Below are positions 1 to 12,079 of a stretch of DNA of 64,000 nt, piece by piece. Positions within the stretch are counted from its first letter, which is position 1. Every line of letters starts with the position of its first letter. This stretch comes from Cantharellus purpuraceus. Its lineage: Eukaryota; Basidiomycota; Agaricomycetes; Cantharellales; Hydnaceae. Both the position numbers and the translations under genes were made by a program. The stretch covers positions 1,054,001 through 1,118,000 of the forward strand of contig JALBUN010000048.1 in the NCBI GenBank assembly GCA_025174535.1. Reading direction: 5' to 3'. The notes under the pieces were generated by a model that worked only from the letters and a program-made list of their open reading frames with translations, did not search any database and was not told where the DNA came from.

Positions 1-2824
1 CTCCTGCAGTGCTCGACATTTACCTGCCGGACGTGCGCAAAGTTATCACGAACTTATTGCAGGGTTTACGCTCAAAGCAGTCTGTTTACCGTCGCACGGT
101 TTCGGACAGGTCCAGACAATCCACAAGCACCCAGGGTGATTCTCCACGCATCAGAGACAGTAGGACATCGTCGCGTTCTGGCCATGACCGTACACGGTCT
201 GCTCCAAGAGAGAGGGAGTCACGGCAGTCGGGCTCAACACGTCGGAAAGACTCCATATCGGAAAGCCAGACGCGAACAACAACTTCCAATGAAGAAACAG
301 AGTTGGTAGGAGGTTTTGCTCCTCCCGGTGGCTTGCCTTCGGCTCCCGATGAACGAATACAGGTATCTGGCCATCACACACGACGCCACCAATCTGGAAG
401 CTCACAACGCTATCCTGCCACTCGCGTAGACCCGCTGCCACCCCCAATAGAGCACGAAGAAGGATTTACTTCGCCAACTGAACCTCCTGTCGAAATGGCA
501 CCACCCGTTTTCCAAGCACCCCCTAACTTGGTTAGATATTCATTGAGTGACAGACCTGTTCCTTCTTCCCCTCCTGTTGTGGCGTCAGAGGACCCTCCCC
601 CCACGTTTGTTTTGGATCCAGCTTCTCCAAATGCAGCTGACAACGGCTCTGCTTCTGTCGAGTATGATCGACAACCTTCATCCGACTCTGCACGACCAGC
701 ATCACCAATTATCAGGGGTGAACAAGATGCTGTATCACCATTGGATCATATACGAGCACCTGCAATGGAGAGCTCACTTGCAGCGTTGAAGAAGAGTGAG
801 GCCCTGGAGCGAAGGGCTTCCAAGCGGTTCTCAACGTACACATTCTCTAAAATGACGGGTACTCGCGACAGAGGTCTATCTGCACTCGACAAGCTCGTGG
901 GCGGTGAGGAAAGACGTCGGAATAGACGCAGCGCTGCTTTTGGTGGAAATTTGACTCCCGGCGACCTCGAGTCCCTTGCAGAGGAGAATGAGAGTCCGAC
1001 CAGGGGCCCGAAACGTCGAGATGCAAGTAAAGGAAGCCGATCTGACAGTTCACCCTCTGGATCGAAGAGGCAAGTACCTTCTCTAGGAGATGAACTCCCA
1101 CCTGTCCCTCCCGTTCCCGACACAATTATGCCGACTGCGGGTTCACAATCCTTTAACGAAACCGAGCTGACGTTACGGGAGTTTGCTAGCAGTCTTGCAC
1201 CTCCAACTTCTATTGACAGACCACCTTCGGAGCCATCTACGCCTGGCCTTCAAGCTGTCACGGTATTTTTGAAGGTGGGATTGCAAGTCAAAAAGGTCAC
1301 GTTGGAGAGAGACGGATTGTCAATCCCTTCCCTCCGCCTTCAATTTACAGAGAAATTTTCGTATAATCCAGGCATGGACAACTTCCCGGCCATTTACATC
1401 AATGATCCGACGAGTCACATTCAGTATGAGTTGGAAGACATGGATGAAATCAAAGAAAAGTCATTATTGTCTTTGAACATTGAACGTGAGCATCTCATTT
1501 TCTTCTCATGCTGTGTGATTATTACCCAACTGTCGACCCTGTAGCGCTCGACCAGATTAAACAGCATATTGACCTACAAATATCCAACCTGTCGCAAGAC
1601 ATTAAGGACCTTCGATCTACAGTTAATTCTGCTCGGCGCCAGTCACTCCCACCACAAGCGGCTGTGACGGCCGCCACACAATCTCCCGTTGCGCGTCCAT
1701 CGGAAGGTCAGTTCGCAAACGTCGCTCGACGGGTTGCTGCGAGACTGTCACGGATCCACTTGGAGGAAGGGACACCGCGCCCATTGCGGACAAATTCCGA
1801 TGAGACGCCCCGACGTTCACAATCTCCTCAACCGCTTGGCCCTATGCTGCCACAGTTAACAGGAAGCTCTGTAGGAATTTCTGATGTCGCGTCATCACGA
1901 ATCGTATCGGACCTCAAAACGCAATTCGACGAAGTCCAGAACCTCCGGCGCGATCTAGGCGTGATGCGCCAACTTTATAGTGACTTCATGAACCAGACCA
2001 AAGAGTCGCTGGGCACCCTTCGCTCACAAACAGCCACTGTGCGCCAACTGGCTACTGCCAAAGTTGGCGGTGCTCGTGCCTACATGGACTCGGGCAAAGC
2101 TAATCTAGACACGCGCAGTCAAACCGTCCTAACTAAAGTTGAAGAACTCCAAGATACCGTTGAGACACTCAAGCATGACGTGCTGAAGCGACATATTACC
2201 CCCAAACCCACCCTGATGCGTACATTGAAAACCGACATCGCAGAGACTGCCAAGGAACTCGAAAGCTTGACTGCGCACATACAGACAGTTAAGCCGATGT
2301 GGAAGAAAACTTGGGAAGAAGAACTCCAAAACATCGTAGAAGAGCAGCAGTTCCTCGGACATCAGGAAGAGTTCACGGATGACTTACTAGAGGATCACAA
2401 AGCACTGTCGGAAGTATACGGTCATATAGAAAAAGTCATATCTCTTCGCGGAACGACTGGAAGCGCCCGGTCACGTACGCCTTTCCGCCCGCCTCCAATG
2501 GATGAGGGCCATAATGGGCTTAGTACTGTGATGCTCGAAATTCGTGGCGCAGCTGTGGACCCAGAGCGACGTCTGAAAGCCATCGCAGCAAACCAGAAGA
2601 ATCGCGAAAAAGAACTTGCCAACCGATCGGATGAGTTCCAGGCAGAACTGAACGGGTTTGTCCAAGGCAAGAAACTCAAGATGACAGGCGGTGCAGAGGA
2701 AGTTGAGCGCATGCGGCAGAAACGTAACGACCTGACACTCAAGCAAATGTTTACTTCGGGAACGACAGCTTTGCCATCCTTAACTCAGGAGGATACCTCA
2801 CAAGTCTTATCCCCAAATTCGTGA
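1..2824 (+). CDS. BUD6: Bud6/Aip3 actin-interacting polarity protein (5' truncated)
   Basis: Partial gene: the reading frame is already open at the left edge, and the first visible residues (IYLPDVRKVITNLLQGLRSK) match the conserved N-terminal block of fungal Bud6/Aip3, so the true start lies outside. An intron at 1486-1544 (gtgagc...gtag, 59 bases) joins LNIE to LDQIKQHID in phase. Stop codon at 2822-2824. The middle is long, Ser/Pro/Arg-rich and probably disordered. The conserved C-terminal Aip3 module begins near 1255 (TVFLKVGLQVKKVTLE) and runs into a coiled-coil-rich region. In yeast Bud6 binds actin and the formin Bni1 and promotes actin cable assembly at polarity sites. Family assignment is firm; the missing 5' part cannot be judged. 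Confidence 0.9.
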
Positions 2825-3037
2825 ATGGCTGTTACACATCAATGTCTTCACTCGTCTGCTTGTTTGCGACAATGACAGTCACGAGGGTACAGCAGAATCC
2901 TGGTTTATACTTTCCTTTACATGGTCGCCTTGTATATCATGCTCATGGCCAAGGGTACACTCTAGCAATTTATAGCAGTTATATGCCCGTGAAGAAGAAA
3001 GGAAAGTCCTGAATGATTGATGTTGGGGTACTGATGG

Positions 3038-4637
3038 TTACTTTGCGTGACCGTTTCCCAATACTGTATGTCTCGACGATGTACCAAGAACTTGAGCGAT
3101 GATACCTGCAAGCTGAGATGGTGCTTCGTGAAGGTTTGCATTGTGAAACCAAGGCTTTGACATGTAGTTGCGTATGCTATCAGGATGTTAGTGACAAGCA
3201 TAAGTGCCACTGGCAGGGGTCTCACCCGTCAGGTAGCAAGACAATGGCATTGGCCCCCTGCACACTACCCACGCGTTCCCACCCCTCACCGGCTTTCAGC
3301 CACTGCAACGCCCCTGCTAGTGCGCTCCCACTGCTACCGCCTACTAGAAGGCCTTCTGTGTGAATTAATCGGCGAGCTGCAAGAAAAGCTTGTTCGTCGT
3401 CTGTCTTTATCCATTGATCAATATCTCCTGGCATTCGCGACAGGACGTCGGGCACAAAGTCATACCTACACATCATGTGAATGCCACGAAATGGCTATAT
3501 ACATGTTGACGTACCCAATACCTTCCACTACATACGGCTCACCAGCATGTGCGGTGTTCAAAGATTCAGGCAGAGCCAATATACTACCTTTCTAGATAGA
3601 AGTTCGGATTAATTCACTCGACTCCTGGAAGTCTTGCACAGACCGGGTCAATAGCAATTATCAGCGCATCCTTATTATGTGTCTTCTTAATTGCTCTGGA
3701 GACACCGCTCACAGTCCCTCCTGTGCCTGCACCTGCGATAAATGCGTCGATCTTGCCTGAAGACGGACGTGATGAGGTGGATGGCGTAGAAGCAACGGCA
3801 GAAATCATTTCGGGCCCTGTGCTAAGTTCATGCGCCAGAGGGTTGTTGAGATTACGATCTGCGGTTCTGTATGAGATGTAAGACATTCAATGAGATTGAC
3901 ACTAGTACATTGATCAAGTATGACAGCGCAAGGAATGTGCTTCTGGAGCCGCAGGGCTACACCTAAGAGAACGTAAGGATTTGTGACCATGGTATTAGCG
4001 CAACACACCAATGTGGCTTTCCTCTGAATTCCAAGCTGCTACTGTGGGCGTCCGAACGACTTCGGCTCCTAAGGCACGCAAAGTAGCTTCTTTCTCCTGG
4101 TATATTTAGTTCGAGTGACAGATCAACGAAACAAACTTAGGACGCACTAGTGACATCTTGTCTGGAAGTGTGATTATGAGAGGGTACCCCTATGCATCTT
4201 GCTAGTGAACAAAGACGGATTATCAAAATGGCAATACGAGCACCTTTATCGCGCAAGCAAGGGCGAGGCCAATACCTTGAGAAGAATATACACAGCTCAG
4301 GATAGTCGAAACCCCATAGATAAGTGAGAAACGCACCTGTATTACCGCTTGTCGGCTCTATAACGACACTCTTGCCTGGAATAAGTATACCGTCTTTCTC
4401 TGCTTCCAGAACCATCCGTTTGGCGATGCGATCCTTGACAGACCCCCCCGCGGAGAAGAACTCTGTTTTTCCTACTAAATTAAAAGGTTCATTCTAATCT
4501 ACGCGCAGTGAAGGTGCAGACGCACAGAGGTTGCATTTGAGTCCCTCTGCGGCTGCCAGCTTGTCTAGGCGTATGAGAGGTGTGTTGCCTATGGCATCAA
4601 GTGCGTTGTCGAGGATGCCGTTGGAAACAGAAGACAT
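3038..4637 (-). CDS. CYS4: Cystathionine beta-synthase, short form without Bateman module
   Basis: PLP-dependent fold-II enzyme, expected to condense serine and homocysteine to cystathionine in transsulfuration. Translation starts at ATG 4637 ([20 protein letters not shown]). Visible motifs are the PLP-lysine block [10 protein letters not shown], the substrate loop EPTSGNTG, the phosphate-binding loop GAGTGGT, and GGSSGSA. The block [13 protein letters not shown] is typical of cystathionine beta-synthase rather than O-acetylserine sulfhydrylase. About ten exons; donor at 4525 and acceptor before 4475 join the first two. The product is about 380 residues and ends at TAA 3038-3040 shortly after [15 protein letters not shown]. 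Yeast Cys4 continues with a regulatory CBS-domain pair that is absent here, and only 213 bases separate this stop from the convergent BUD6 stop. A cysteine-synthase-like role is the alternative. Confidence 0.88.
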
Positions 4638-4713
4638 ATTGTCAAGTAGGTTAAGGCGAAGCCGTCGGAGCGGATCTTATTCGCAACCATGAAGGAAAAC
4701 GTAGCAATTTGGA

Positions 4714-4721
4714 TCACGTGA
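4714..4721. promoter_or_regulatory. TCACGTGA E-box upstream of cystathionine beta-synthase
   Basis: A perfect palindrome TCACGTGA lies 77 bases upstream of the cystathionine beta-synthase ATG. In budding yeast Cbf1 with Met4/Met28 binds TCACGTG in sulfur amino acid gene promoters. Use of the same site here is inference; the hexamer also occurs by chance in several coding regions of the window. Confidence 0.4.
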
Positions 4722-4784
4722 AATTCGATTACTGCGAGCTACCGAAAGTACTACACAAGGGTAGCTGACATGCACGATGAGTTC

Positions 4785-5603
4785 TTAATGGCGCTTCAGC
4801 ATATTCACGTTCAAAGGGAATTTCTCCCCCATCCATGTCGCCAACTCCATATGGTCGCGATAAGCATCGTCTGTGTTGGGGTGGATAAGCACACTGCATG
4901 TGCTGGTGGTGAGCAGCGTTCTCATGGGTGACTATCGATGGGAATACGCACGAACATGGACCTCGATTCACTGCTAGGAATGAAAACAAGGCCCCCGTCT
5001 GATGTGGATTGAACACATTAACCTCAAACATAGGCACAGGATGAGGGCCTAGACGGCCACCATGCTGTGTTAAGTCACCCATCACACGAGCAATGGCTGG
5101 TGCACAAACCTACGGGTTTCTCCCAGAAACGATAGATGCGTAGCTGAAACAGAGTTCAGTAAGCAAGTGGCTGTCGCCCAAGCACAGACTAACCTCCGGA
5201 AACTCTCGCCGTATCCGTTCATGCAACTCCCTGGCATATTTTACGTGCTGCTCATTGTTCGGTTGGTAGTAGACTGTAGCAGTGGTAAGACCCTGTAACA
5301 CCACACTGTGCGATGCGTACTATGAAAGTCAAATCCGTTATTAGAGGATTCGATGGGCTTGGGAAAGCCGTCATAACAAGAGGACTTTGGTCCGGGAAGG
5401 TTTACTAGTGATTTACCATCAGTATTGATTTCCGTGGGCAAGGGTGGAGCATTTTGATAGTTGTGAAGGAGATTGTTCAATGCCATGTCAGTCGTGAAAA
5501 TGTCGGGGTCTTGCCCCTCGCGCGGCGGGTCAGGTGTATATATATACATTGGTAGCTTTCTCAGCCGCTGATGGATCTCCCTCATGAGATACGCAGAATA
5601 CAT
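4785..5603 (-). CDS. DOPA 4,5-dioxygenase family protein
   Basis: Family of small fungal extradiol ring-cleaving enzymes typified by Amanita DOPA dioxygenase, which opens the catechol ring of DOPA on the way to betalain-type pigments. The natural substrate here is not known. Exons join as GFDFHIYYQPNNEQHVKYAR, LRIYRFWEKPVGPHPVPMFE, VFNPHQTGALFSFLAVNRG and VLIHPNTDDAYRDHMELATW, ending at TAA 4785-4787. The GPHP and HPNT motifs and the early H-Y-Y motif carry the family's conserved histidines. The segment DIFTTDMALNNLLHNYQ precedes the core. The start is uncertain: ATG 5603 opens the exon, but ATG 5690 followed by a hydrophobic stretch (HRVVIALCYLVFGG) and a possible short intron, or ATG 5724, could add an N-terminal leader. 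The kinase stop at 5755 leaves little room for a promoter. Confidence 0.8.
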
Positions 5604-5754
5604 CAGTCATCCTTTAATCATGGCAGCTTACGCGCCTACCCCGCCGAATACGAGGTAACAAAGTGCGATTACAACTCGATGTCGCCACATACATAAAACA
5701 AGTGATGATTTCCAGCAATGCCATGTTTAACGCTTGGAGTAGTGCTCAAGGACT

Positions 5755-8700
5755 CTAGTACATTACAGAAGAGGCTGTCCTCGTCGAAGGGGGCGTGTCC
5801 AAATCCCACTCGCGACGCAATCGGTTGTATACAAGCTTGAATGACGACAATGCGCCCTTTTCTTGCACAATTGTGAGTGATGTCACGTACCCAGAGACCG
5901 AGTGTGCGTGCGTCACATTATGCAGTTCGACACGGAACCGAACAGCTTTTGCTACGCCCATTACGCCTACCGGATCTGTTCGGTAGTCAGAAGCAAACAG
6001 AGAGAAATTGCATTCTTGAATATACCTCTAACTTCTTCCAGTTTGCACTTCAAGACTCCGTTCACTTCCGCATCTGGCCATACGACGACTCCAAAGCCAC
6101 GGAGCACACGTGCACATTCCTCCCTTGTCGTATATGCATCATGGACCGAGAGTAGATGATAGCTGGCAGGCTTAAACTTGAACAAATTTGCGAACCAGCT
6201 TCTTCTCGGAGTCGTCCCAGCTGGTAGGAAAAATGAGCCATCTGACAAAGCAGGTGAAGTTTCCGCTGTTATCGCATATGAAGGTCACAGGAATTATATT
6301 CGAAGGCGAAGGAGACGCACCAGACTGCGTCGACAGGGACCGTTTAGTTTTTGATATCGGCCCCGCTGCATCCTGCGATGGGAGCAAAATATGGACATGC
6401 TTATCGTTCAAAGCTCCTTTCTTGCCCTCCGAGCTTCTGAGAGAAGACTTCTTACGCAATTGCACGCCTTGGGGTTTAAGTATGTTCTTCTGCGTGCTGA
6501 AATTTTCCTTGTCATGTGAACTGGTATGTGATCGCCTGTCTGCGGGGGAGATGTGCCTCGCAGCGTCATATTCTCCCTTTGAGTATGCCCGCCCGGGAGG
6601 CGGAGGGCAAAGCTGCTTTTGTTGAAAAGGGGGACGTGTGGCTGGAGGTATTTTACTAGTTCCTTGATAGGCATCTGGGATTCCTAACCCGTATGTATCG
6701 AAATCTGTCATAGTAGGGTCGGACGATGCTGTGCTAGACTCTTCTGTAGCATCTTGAAACCTGATTTCGTCCGAATCCAGATCAGCTTTGGAAGCAGACG
6801 AGTGTGGAGGTTGGGCCGTCGCTTGATCTTCAATGACTTTACTAGCATCTTGGGGACTCAACTTTGGGCTTAAAGTCACTCCTGGTGCCTCCCTGATGCT
6901 GGGCTCTGGGGTGGCCGAATATGAACGAGTGGACGCGGACGCAGTCGACTGCCACATCTGCATGGTGTTAAGATGCTCCACAATTTGATAAAAAAACCGT
7001 TGAACAGTTTCATCCACATTATCCAAATTTGGCACAACAATGCCAGGTAGTCCAAGAATCGGTGACAGTCCTGGTGAACTAAAAGCTTTCGAAGAAAGGT
7101 CAGTCTGGATGGGAGGTTGGCGTATAGGTGTGGCCTCTTGAAGATTGATCATAGGTAGGTTGGGGTGATCCATGAGATGTAATTCGGGAAGCTTTGGGAG
7201 GGGGAGAGGTCGGGATCCTGTGCTAGCATTGACTACAGAAAATTGTTGAGTGACAGTGAATACGTCCGCAGTTTCTTCTATTGGCGGATGCTGGGGAGCA
7301 ATGGGACTAGATATCACACCAGCGCGATGTGGACTGGATGAAACATCATCCGTTTCCCCTTCCATAAATGTTATACCTGCCTGCACCACCGCTCGCTGGG
7401 GGGTGGGTGCAGTCGGCCGAGTAGACATCGTTGGAGATATCGTTTCATCCTGAGACATCGAATCCATTGCTTGTTCATTGGCTTGTACCGGATTGTTGTC
7501 AACTGCAAGGGGATCCTCAACAGTTTCCGATTGCACCCCACAAAGTAACGGTCGTGAAATCTTTGTTTGCAGAGACCGCCGCTGCCGCTGTTGGTCTTCG
7601 TCGTCCTCGTCCATGTTATAATATTCCAGATGTTTTGTGCGATACTTAAGGAGTAGGTAGTATACAGCCTTTTCCCAGGTTTTCCTTATAAAATCTGACT
7701 GTTGTAAAAATGCAAGAATGCAAATCAATTTCACACGTACTCATCGTTGAGTAATCCATCTATGATGTCGTTGGCAGGAGCTCCATGCCAAAGGGTACGC
7801 AGATTGTCAAAAATGTCCGCATCAATGTCATCTTTATTATGAGCAGGCTTTTCAATTTGAGAAGATAATTCGTCCAGCGTTGGGGTCTGCATATTCAGCA
7901 GAAGCGAAGGGGAGGGTGCAGTTAACAGAAAGAACGGGTGCTTTAGGATCTGAGACATCTATGAGTCGATCAATCGCTGTAAGCATATATAACATGCTAC
8001 CGCCAATCTAAGCACGTACGGTGATTCGACGCGTCACATCTTTCTCCAACATACGGGAAATAAGGTCTCGTGCAGAGGCAGGGACGTCCTTCGGGGGATC
8101 ATATGTCGCCATCTTGACCTTTTCCAGTAAAATACGAAGATTTTCGTGATCAAATGGCAGTCGACCGACCAAAAGGGCATACAATATGACCCCACAACTC
8201 CATATGTCAGAGACGCTGCCTTTGTAAGACTTACCCTCAACAACCTCTGGAGATGCGTAATGGGGGGATCCACATGAAGTAGATAGTAATGTAGCGGGAT
8301 TTGTATAGGCAGCCATACCGAAGTCTGCGACTTTGATGTTTTGGGAAGTGCTGGACTTTGATAACAACAGGTTCTCAGGCTTGAGATCTAAGAATACAGA
8401 GAGGCAATGTGAGACCACAGGAAACAAGGGATAATATCGGGACTTCAATACCACGATGAGCTATATTGAAGCCATGACAATAGGAGATGGCGGAGATGAT
8501 CTGCTGAAAATAATGAAGTGCCTCGTCTACTCGAATGCGACCCCGAGAAACAAGATAGTCGAATAACTCCCCGCCTTCGACATACTCCATGATGAGATAT
8601 CTAGTCAAGTATAGCCGACGTCGTGATTAGAAGTGAGGACTATGAGGACACGACTGTATTGCACAACACGCACAATTCGCTCGCAGTCTCCCACACATCA

Positions 8701-9074
8701 TAGAGATTTAGTACATTCGGATGATCAATTAGCTTCATGATCACGATCTCTCTTTCGATGCTTAAGAGGACCTTCTCGGCGTGCGCTGGGGCATCCGTCA
8801 TGGATACACGAGAATTTATTAATGCAGTCTTGGACACTATCTTGATAGCAGCATATTGACGTGTTTTGACATGTCGCGCGAGTTTGACACGACCTATGCC
8901 TATTGTTCAGATGCGGTAGTATTATAACTGGCAAAAAAACTGACCTGAGCTCCCTTTTCCAATTGTCCTACCTATCTTCCATTGGCCTATCATTTTTGGA
9001 TCCTCATCACTAGATTTCTTCATCCGCGGGGTACGAGCCTGAGAGTGTTTCCGTCGTTGATTCGGATCGGTCAT
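5755..9074 (-). CDS. Gin4/Hsl1/Kcc4-type CAMK-like protein kinase
   Basis: Serine/threonine kinase of the septin- and Nim1-related group. The start is ATG 9074 (MTDPNQRRKHSQARTP). The glycine-rich loop follows GQWKIG near residue 34. Further motifs are EREIVIMKLIDHPN, the hinge LIMEYVEGGELFDYL, the catalytic-loop region KPENLLL, VADFGMA (DFG), the activation segment CGSPHYASPEVVEG and DIWSCGVILYALLVG. A long, low-complexity middle contains polar and Pro/Ser-rich tracts (6172-7700). The C-terminal block (PASYHLLSVHDAYTTREECA, then AVRFRVELHNVTHAHSVSGY) resembles the fungal kinase-associated KA1 domain, a membrane-binding module. Stop TAG 5755-5757. About ten exons. In yeast such kinases control septin assembly and the Swe1 morphogenesis checkpoint. 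Which of Gin4, Hsl1 or Kcc4 it corresponds to cannot be decided, because many basidiomycetes have a single member. Confidence 0.88.
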
Positions 9075-9198
9075 GATTACGGGTTGAGGTTGACCGTAAG
9101 TCGTAAAGCGTAATTAGAGAGGTAGTAAAGTCTTGAAGATATTATAAAGACGCTGTAAAGTAATCAAAGCTCGATACTGAGGTAGGATGGTACGAGCT

Positions 9199-9211
9199 GT
9201 CACGCTGTGAC
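9199..9211. promoter_or_regulatory. Inverted repeat GTCACGCTGTGAC upstream of the kinase gene
   Basis: Thirteen-base interrupted palindrome with GTCAC/GTGAC half-sites and a 3-base spacer, 125 bases upstream of the kinase ATG at 9074. The exact reverse complement of the same 13-mer occurs at 16564-16576, 132 bases upstream of the deubiquitinase ATG. A CACGTG hexamer follows at 9236-9241. The rest of the 585-base gap between the kinase start and the CCZ1 stop is AT-rich and shows no supportable gene. Confidence 0.4.
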
Positions 9212-9659
9212 CTGAACGCGATCCACGCTCTAGATCACGTGTGTAGTAAGTGTTAGAGGCGGGTTCCGGGAGGCCCCCGGCCAGCACTCATCATGCTCCG
9301 CCAACTTTATCCATCCGCCCTTATTTACACAAAAAATTAGCCATCAATTTCTATGGCGTCGTACAAAAAAGTAACCCCAAATTCCTGATTCGTTGTCATA
9401 AACTGTCTGCTACATTTACGCAGTTAACGTCTCTAATTCTGGTGTCTGCCGTATATGCTCTACAATCTCTCTAGTCTACTGCGTGTACATTCATAGTGTC
9501 TATGATATGTTATCATACATGTTGACATTATAGATCTTGCAGTGGCATTACAAAGTCACAGCATTTTTGCAAATGCTTATTTTATGCATCCAATGAAGTG
9601 TTCTTATCTAAAAAATACAATCCTTCTACTAAGACATTATATGTTAAGATCCACAAAAC

Positions 9660-11951
9660 TCAATCCCCTGCGCGAGGCCACCGTCGAATAGCTCCTATAA
9701 GTTCATTATCAGCATCGACCAGCGATGCTTCCTTGTCAGTTGTTTGGAGATAAACTTCCCCCAGTATTTTGTCGCCTGAGTTATTGAAACCCAAACCTCG
9801 TCTGGCCACAAACCATTGCTGAGGATGCGTTGAGCGAGAAAATATTTCAAGCATATCAGGGTCCCTAGGGCAACAGTAAATCATAAAATCCGCATGCGGG
9901 AGCCGATCACATACCTTGCTAGGGTCTCTTGGCTCTCGAAGAAAATTGAAGATGTCGTTGTGAAGACAGTATTAGAAGAGACGGTATGATGTGGAGAGCA
10001 AATGATATGTCTAGATCGACCTGGTCCGTTCTTGAACTTGGCAGTTTCGTTGGGGTTGCTACTATAATATAATATACGTTGGATACGGTGATGGTAGTGA
10101 GGATGCAGAGAACAACGTACTACACTGCGTCTGTATCAATCGCCTTGCGCACATTTTCTAGAAAACCCGACACCTTATGAACAAGGGACTCCATGAATTC
10201 ATCAGAGCCGCCAACAGGCAGTTCAATTTCCATAACAAGCGCAAAAACCAGTTGAAATAACTAGGCAGATCAAGCACTGACATACAGTAGAAGGACTGTG
10301 CACGTACAGACATATGAAGGACTTGCCCACGTCTAATCATCAGAGGTTTCGATGGTTCAGACAAAAATATCGATAATACGGAAAAAGTATGTGCTCGTGT
10401 CTGAGAGGTGGTAGTGTATGATAATGACGAATCTGCACCAAAGGTAGTGTTAGTAACTGCAGCTCCCGTAGATGACGCTGCAACGGATGGAGGCATGTTC
10501 ACTTGAGTTTCGTCGAGGTGAAGTGTTTGACTGATGGTTTGGAGCTGTGTCTTTACCATGGGCGTTGTCTCGCTGGAAATGGCGTCGTCCAGAGCGGACT
10601 GATTTATGCCGCCCTCTGCACTATAATCCTGTATTGCGGGGACAACCTGAGTATCATATCCTTGTTCATTCTCTTTCACAACTCTCGTAGGTGCAAGCAC
10701 GGAAAGTTGACCCAGCAAGTTGACCTGGCTTCCTGAGATATGAGCGCTTGGCGGGGATTTGTTGCGTGATGTCGATCCTGTCCTCCCAAATGTCAGGGCT
10801 CCAGGCCAGGACCATTTCTTGATGTTCATGACTTCCCCCATGCCAGCACCTGCAGCACTGAAGAAGCCAAGGGCATTACCAGACATGCTACTGCTGCCGG
10901 GTTGGAAACTGGGTCCAGAAGTTCTCCGTGACATTTTCCCATCCGTCGGTCTGGAGGATTGCATAGGCTCTCCCATCGAAGAAGTAAGAGAGAGTAGATA
11001 TCTGGGTAGAGATGGTAGACATGAAGTTATTGAGGGCTGTGGAGGTTCGATGATGTATGGTGGAGACAAAAGAATTGGGATAGTGTTTGGAGGTAAGGTA
11101 TTCACGAAAGACGAGACGAGAGAGGAAAGCGATGAACTGAGTGGATGTACAGGTAAACCTGTCTATAGCTTAGGTGTAGTTTGCTCGCACTGATCAAGTG
11201 AAACATACCCAGGTGTGTGCCAAATTCATTGATAGTCTCAAAGTCCCAATGCCAAGCCCACGGTGTAAAGAAGTGTTCTAGGTGAGATTCTAAGGTTCCT
11301 GGCTCAGTGTCTTTCAACATGGATGAATAAGTCCCATGCAGAAGCTGCATCTCGCTTTCAATGTACATCTGAGTCTCTGACCAATTTGCTCACTTTAAAG
11401 CTCTCATATCCTTTCAGGAGATAACTACGAAGAGCCAGATCGTGCACAGACTCTTCATGATAATAGTATGTTGGCTGCGGAAGATCGGCTCCTTTGACCG
11501 CCTTACGTTTATTGGGTTTCTGCGTCTTGGCCAAATCTACACACTGCAGTGTTCCGCTCAGGAACTCAGAGAAAGCAACAAGAATATGGATGCTACACAC
11601 GACATGCATCCAGAAGTCAGGCTCTGGTGACACAGATATCATTCGTTTTCCTTGGGAGTGAATATTATCACAACCCTGACCAGGCGTAAACATCCTGACA
11701 TATAAGTTTTCAACAAGTACGAATAGGACGTGTGAAACCGAACAGTACTCTGAGAAGTTTACGAGTGCTTTAGCCAGTCCAACTTGTCTGAGCATTCTGT
11801 CGCGGGACACCACTCGTTCTCTTGATGTATAGAACAAGATGTGAGCTTCTTCCTGTGCATCTTCGTCATCCCTCGAAGAACCTTGAGGCGCTGGGAGAGT
11901 CGGATTGTATATGAGAAAGTATGCCAGGCTCGCCGGCAGTCGGTCGCTCAT
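9660..11951 (-). CDS. CCZ1: Vacuolar fusion protein Ccz1
   Basis: Ccz1 pairs with Mon1 as the guanine-nucleotide exchange factor for Ypt7/Rab7 in late endosome, autophagosome and vacuole fusion. The start at 11951 gives a longin-like N-terminus characteristic of Ccz1: LAYFLIYNPTLPAPQ, DDEDAQEEAHILFYTSRERV, RDRMLRQVGLAKALVNFSE, then SVSPEPDFWMHVV. Introns at NFSE|MFTPGQG and after GYESFK keep the frame. The latter is 49 bases and joins LLKGYESFK to LLHGTYSSMLKD, so an apparent frameshift near 11360 is only an intron. FFTPWAWHWDFE closes the longin domain. The middle (10350-11100) is Ser-rich and variable. The last exon (MLEIFSRSTHPQQWFVARRG...) ends at TGA 9660-9662. Family call is strong; middle exon borders are approximate. 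Confidence 0.9.
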
Positions 11952-12079
11952 TGCATGGTCTCTGGGTCATTCACCATACGGACCCACAATGTTATCCAAG
12001 GTAATGATTATGTCCTAATGTGTACTATAGTACCTACAAATATGGCGTGACGAATAAAGTATAAGTTCAAATACATATT

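Noticed and set aside
2962..3225. Minus-strand ORF reading through the last CBS intron
   Set aside because: The spliced frame [10 protein letters not shown] is the family sequence; the ORF is the wrong frame.
7250..7649. Plus-strand ORFs inside the kinase gene
   Set aside because: Shadows of the long disordered exon of the kinase.
10759..11193. 144-codon plus-strand ORF
   Set aside because: Antisense shadow of the CCZ1 middle exons.
11340..11400. Apparent frameshift inside CCZ1
   Set aside because: A 49-base GT-AG intron joins GYESFK to LLHGTYSSML exactly as the family requires.
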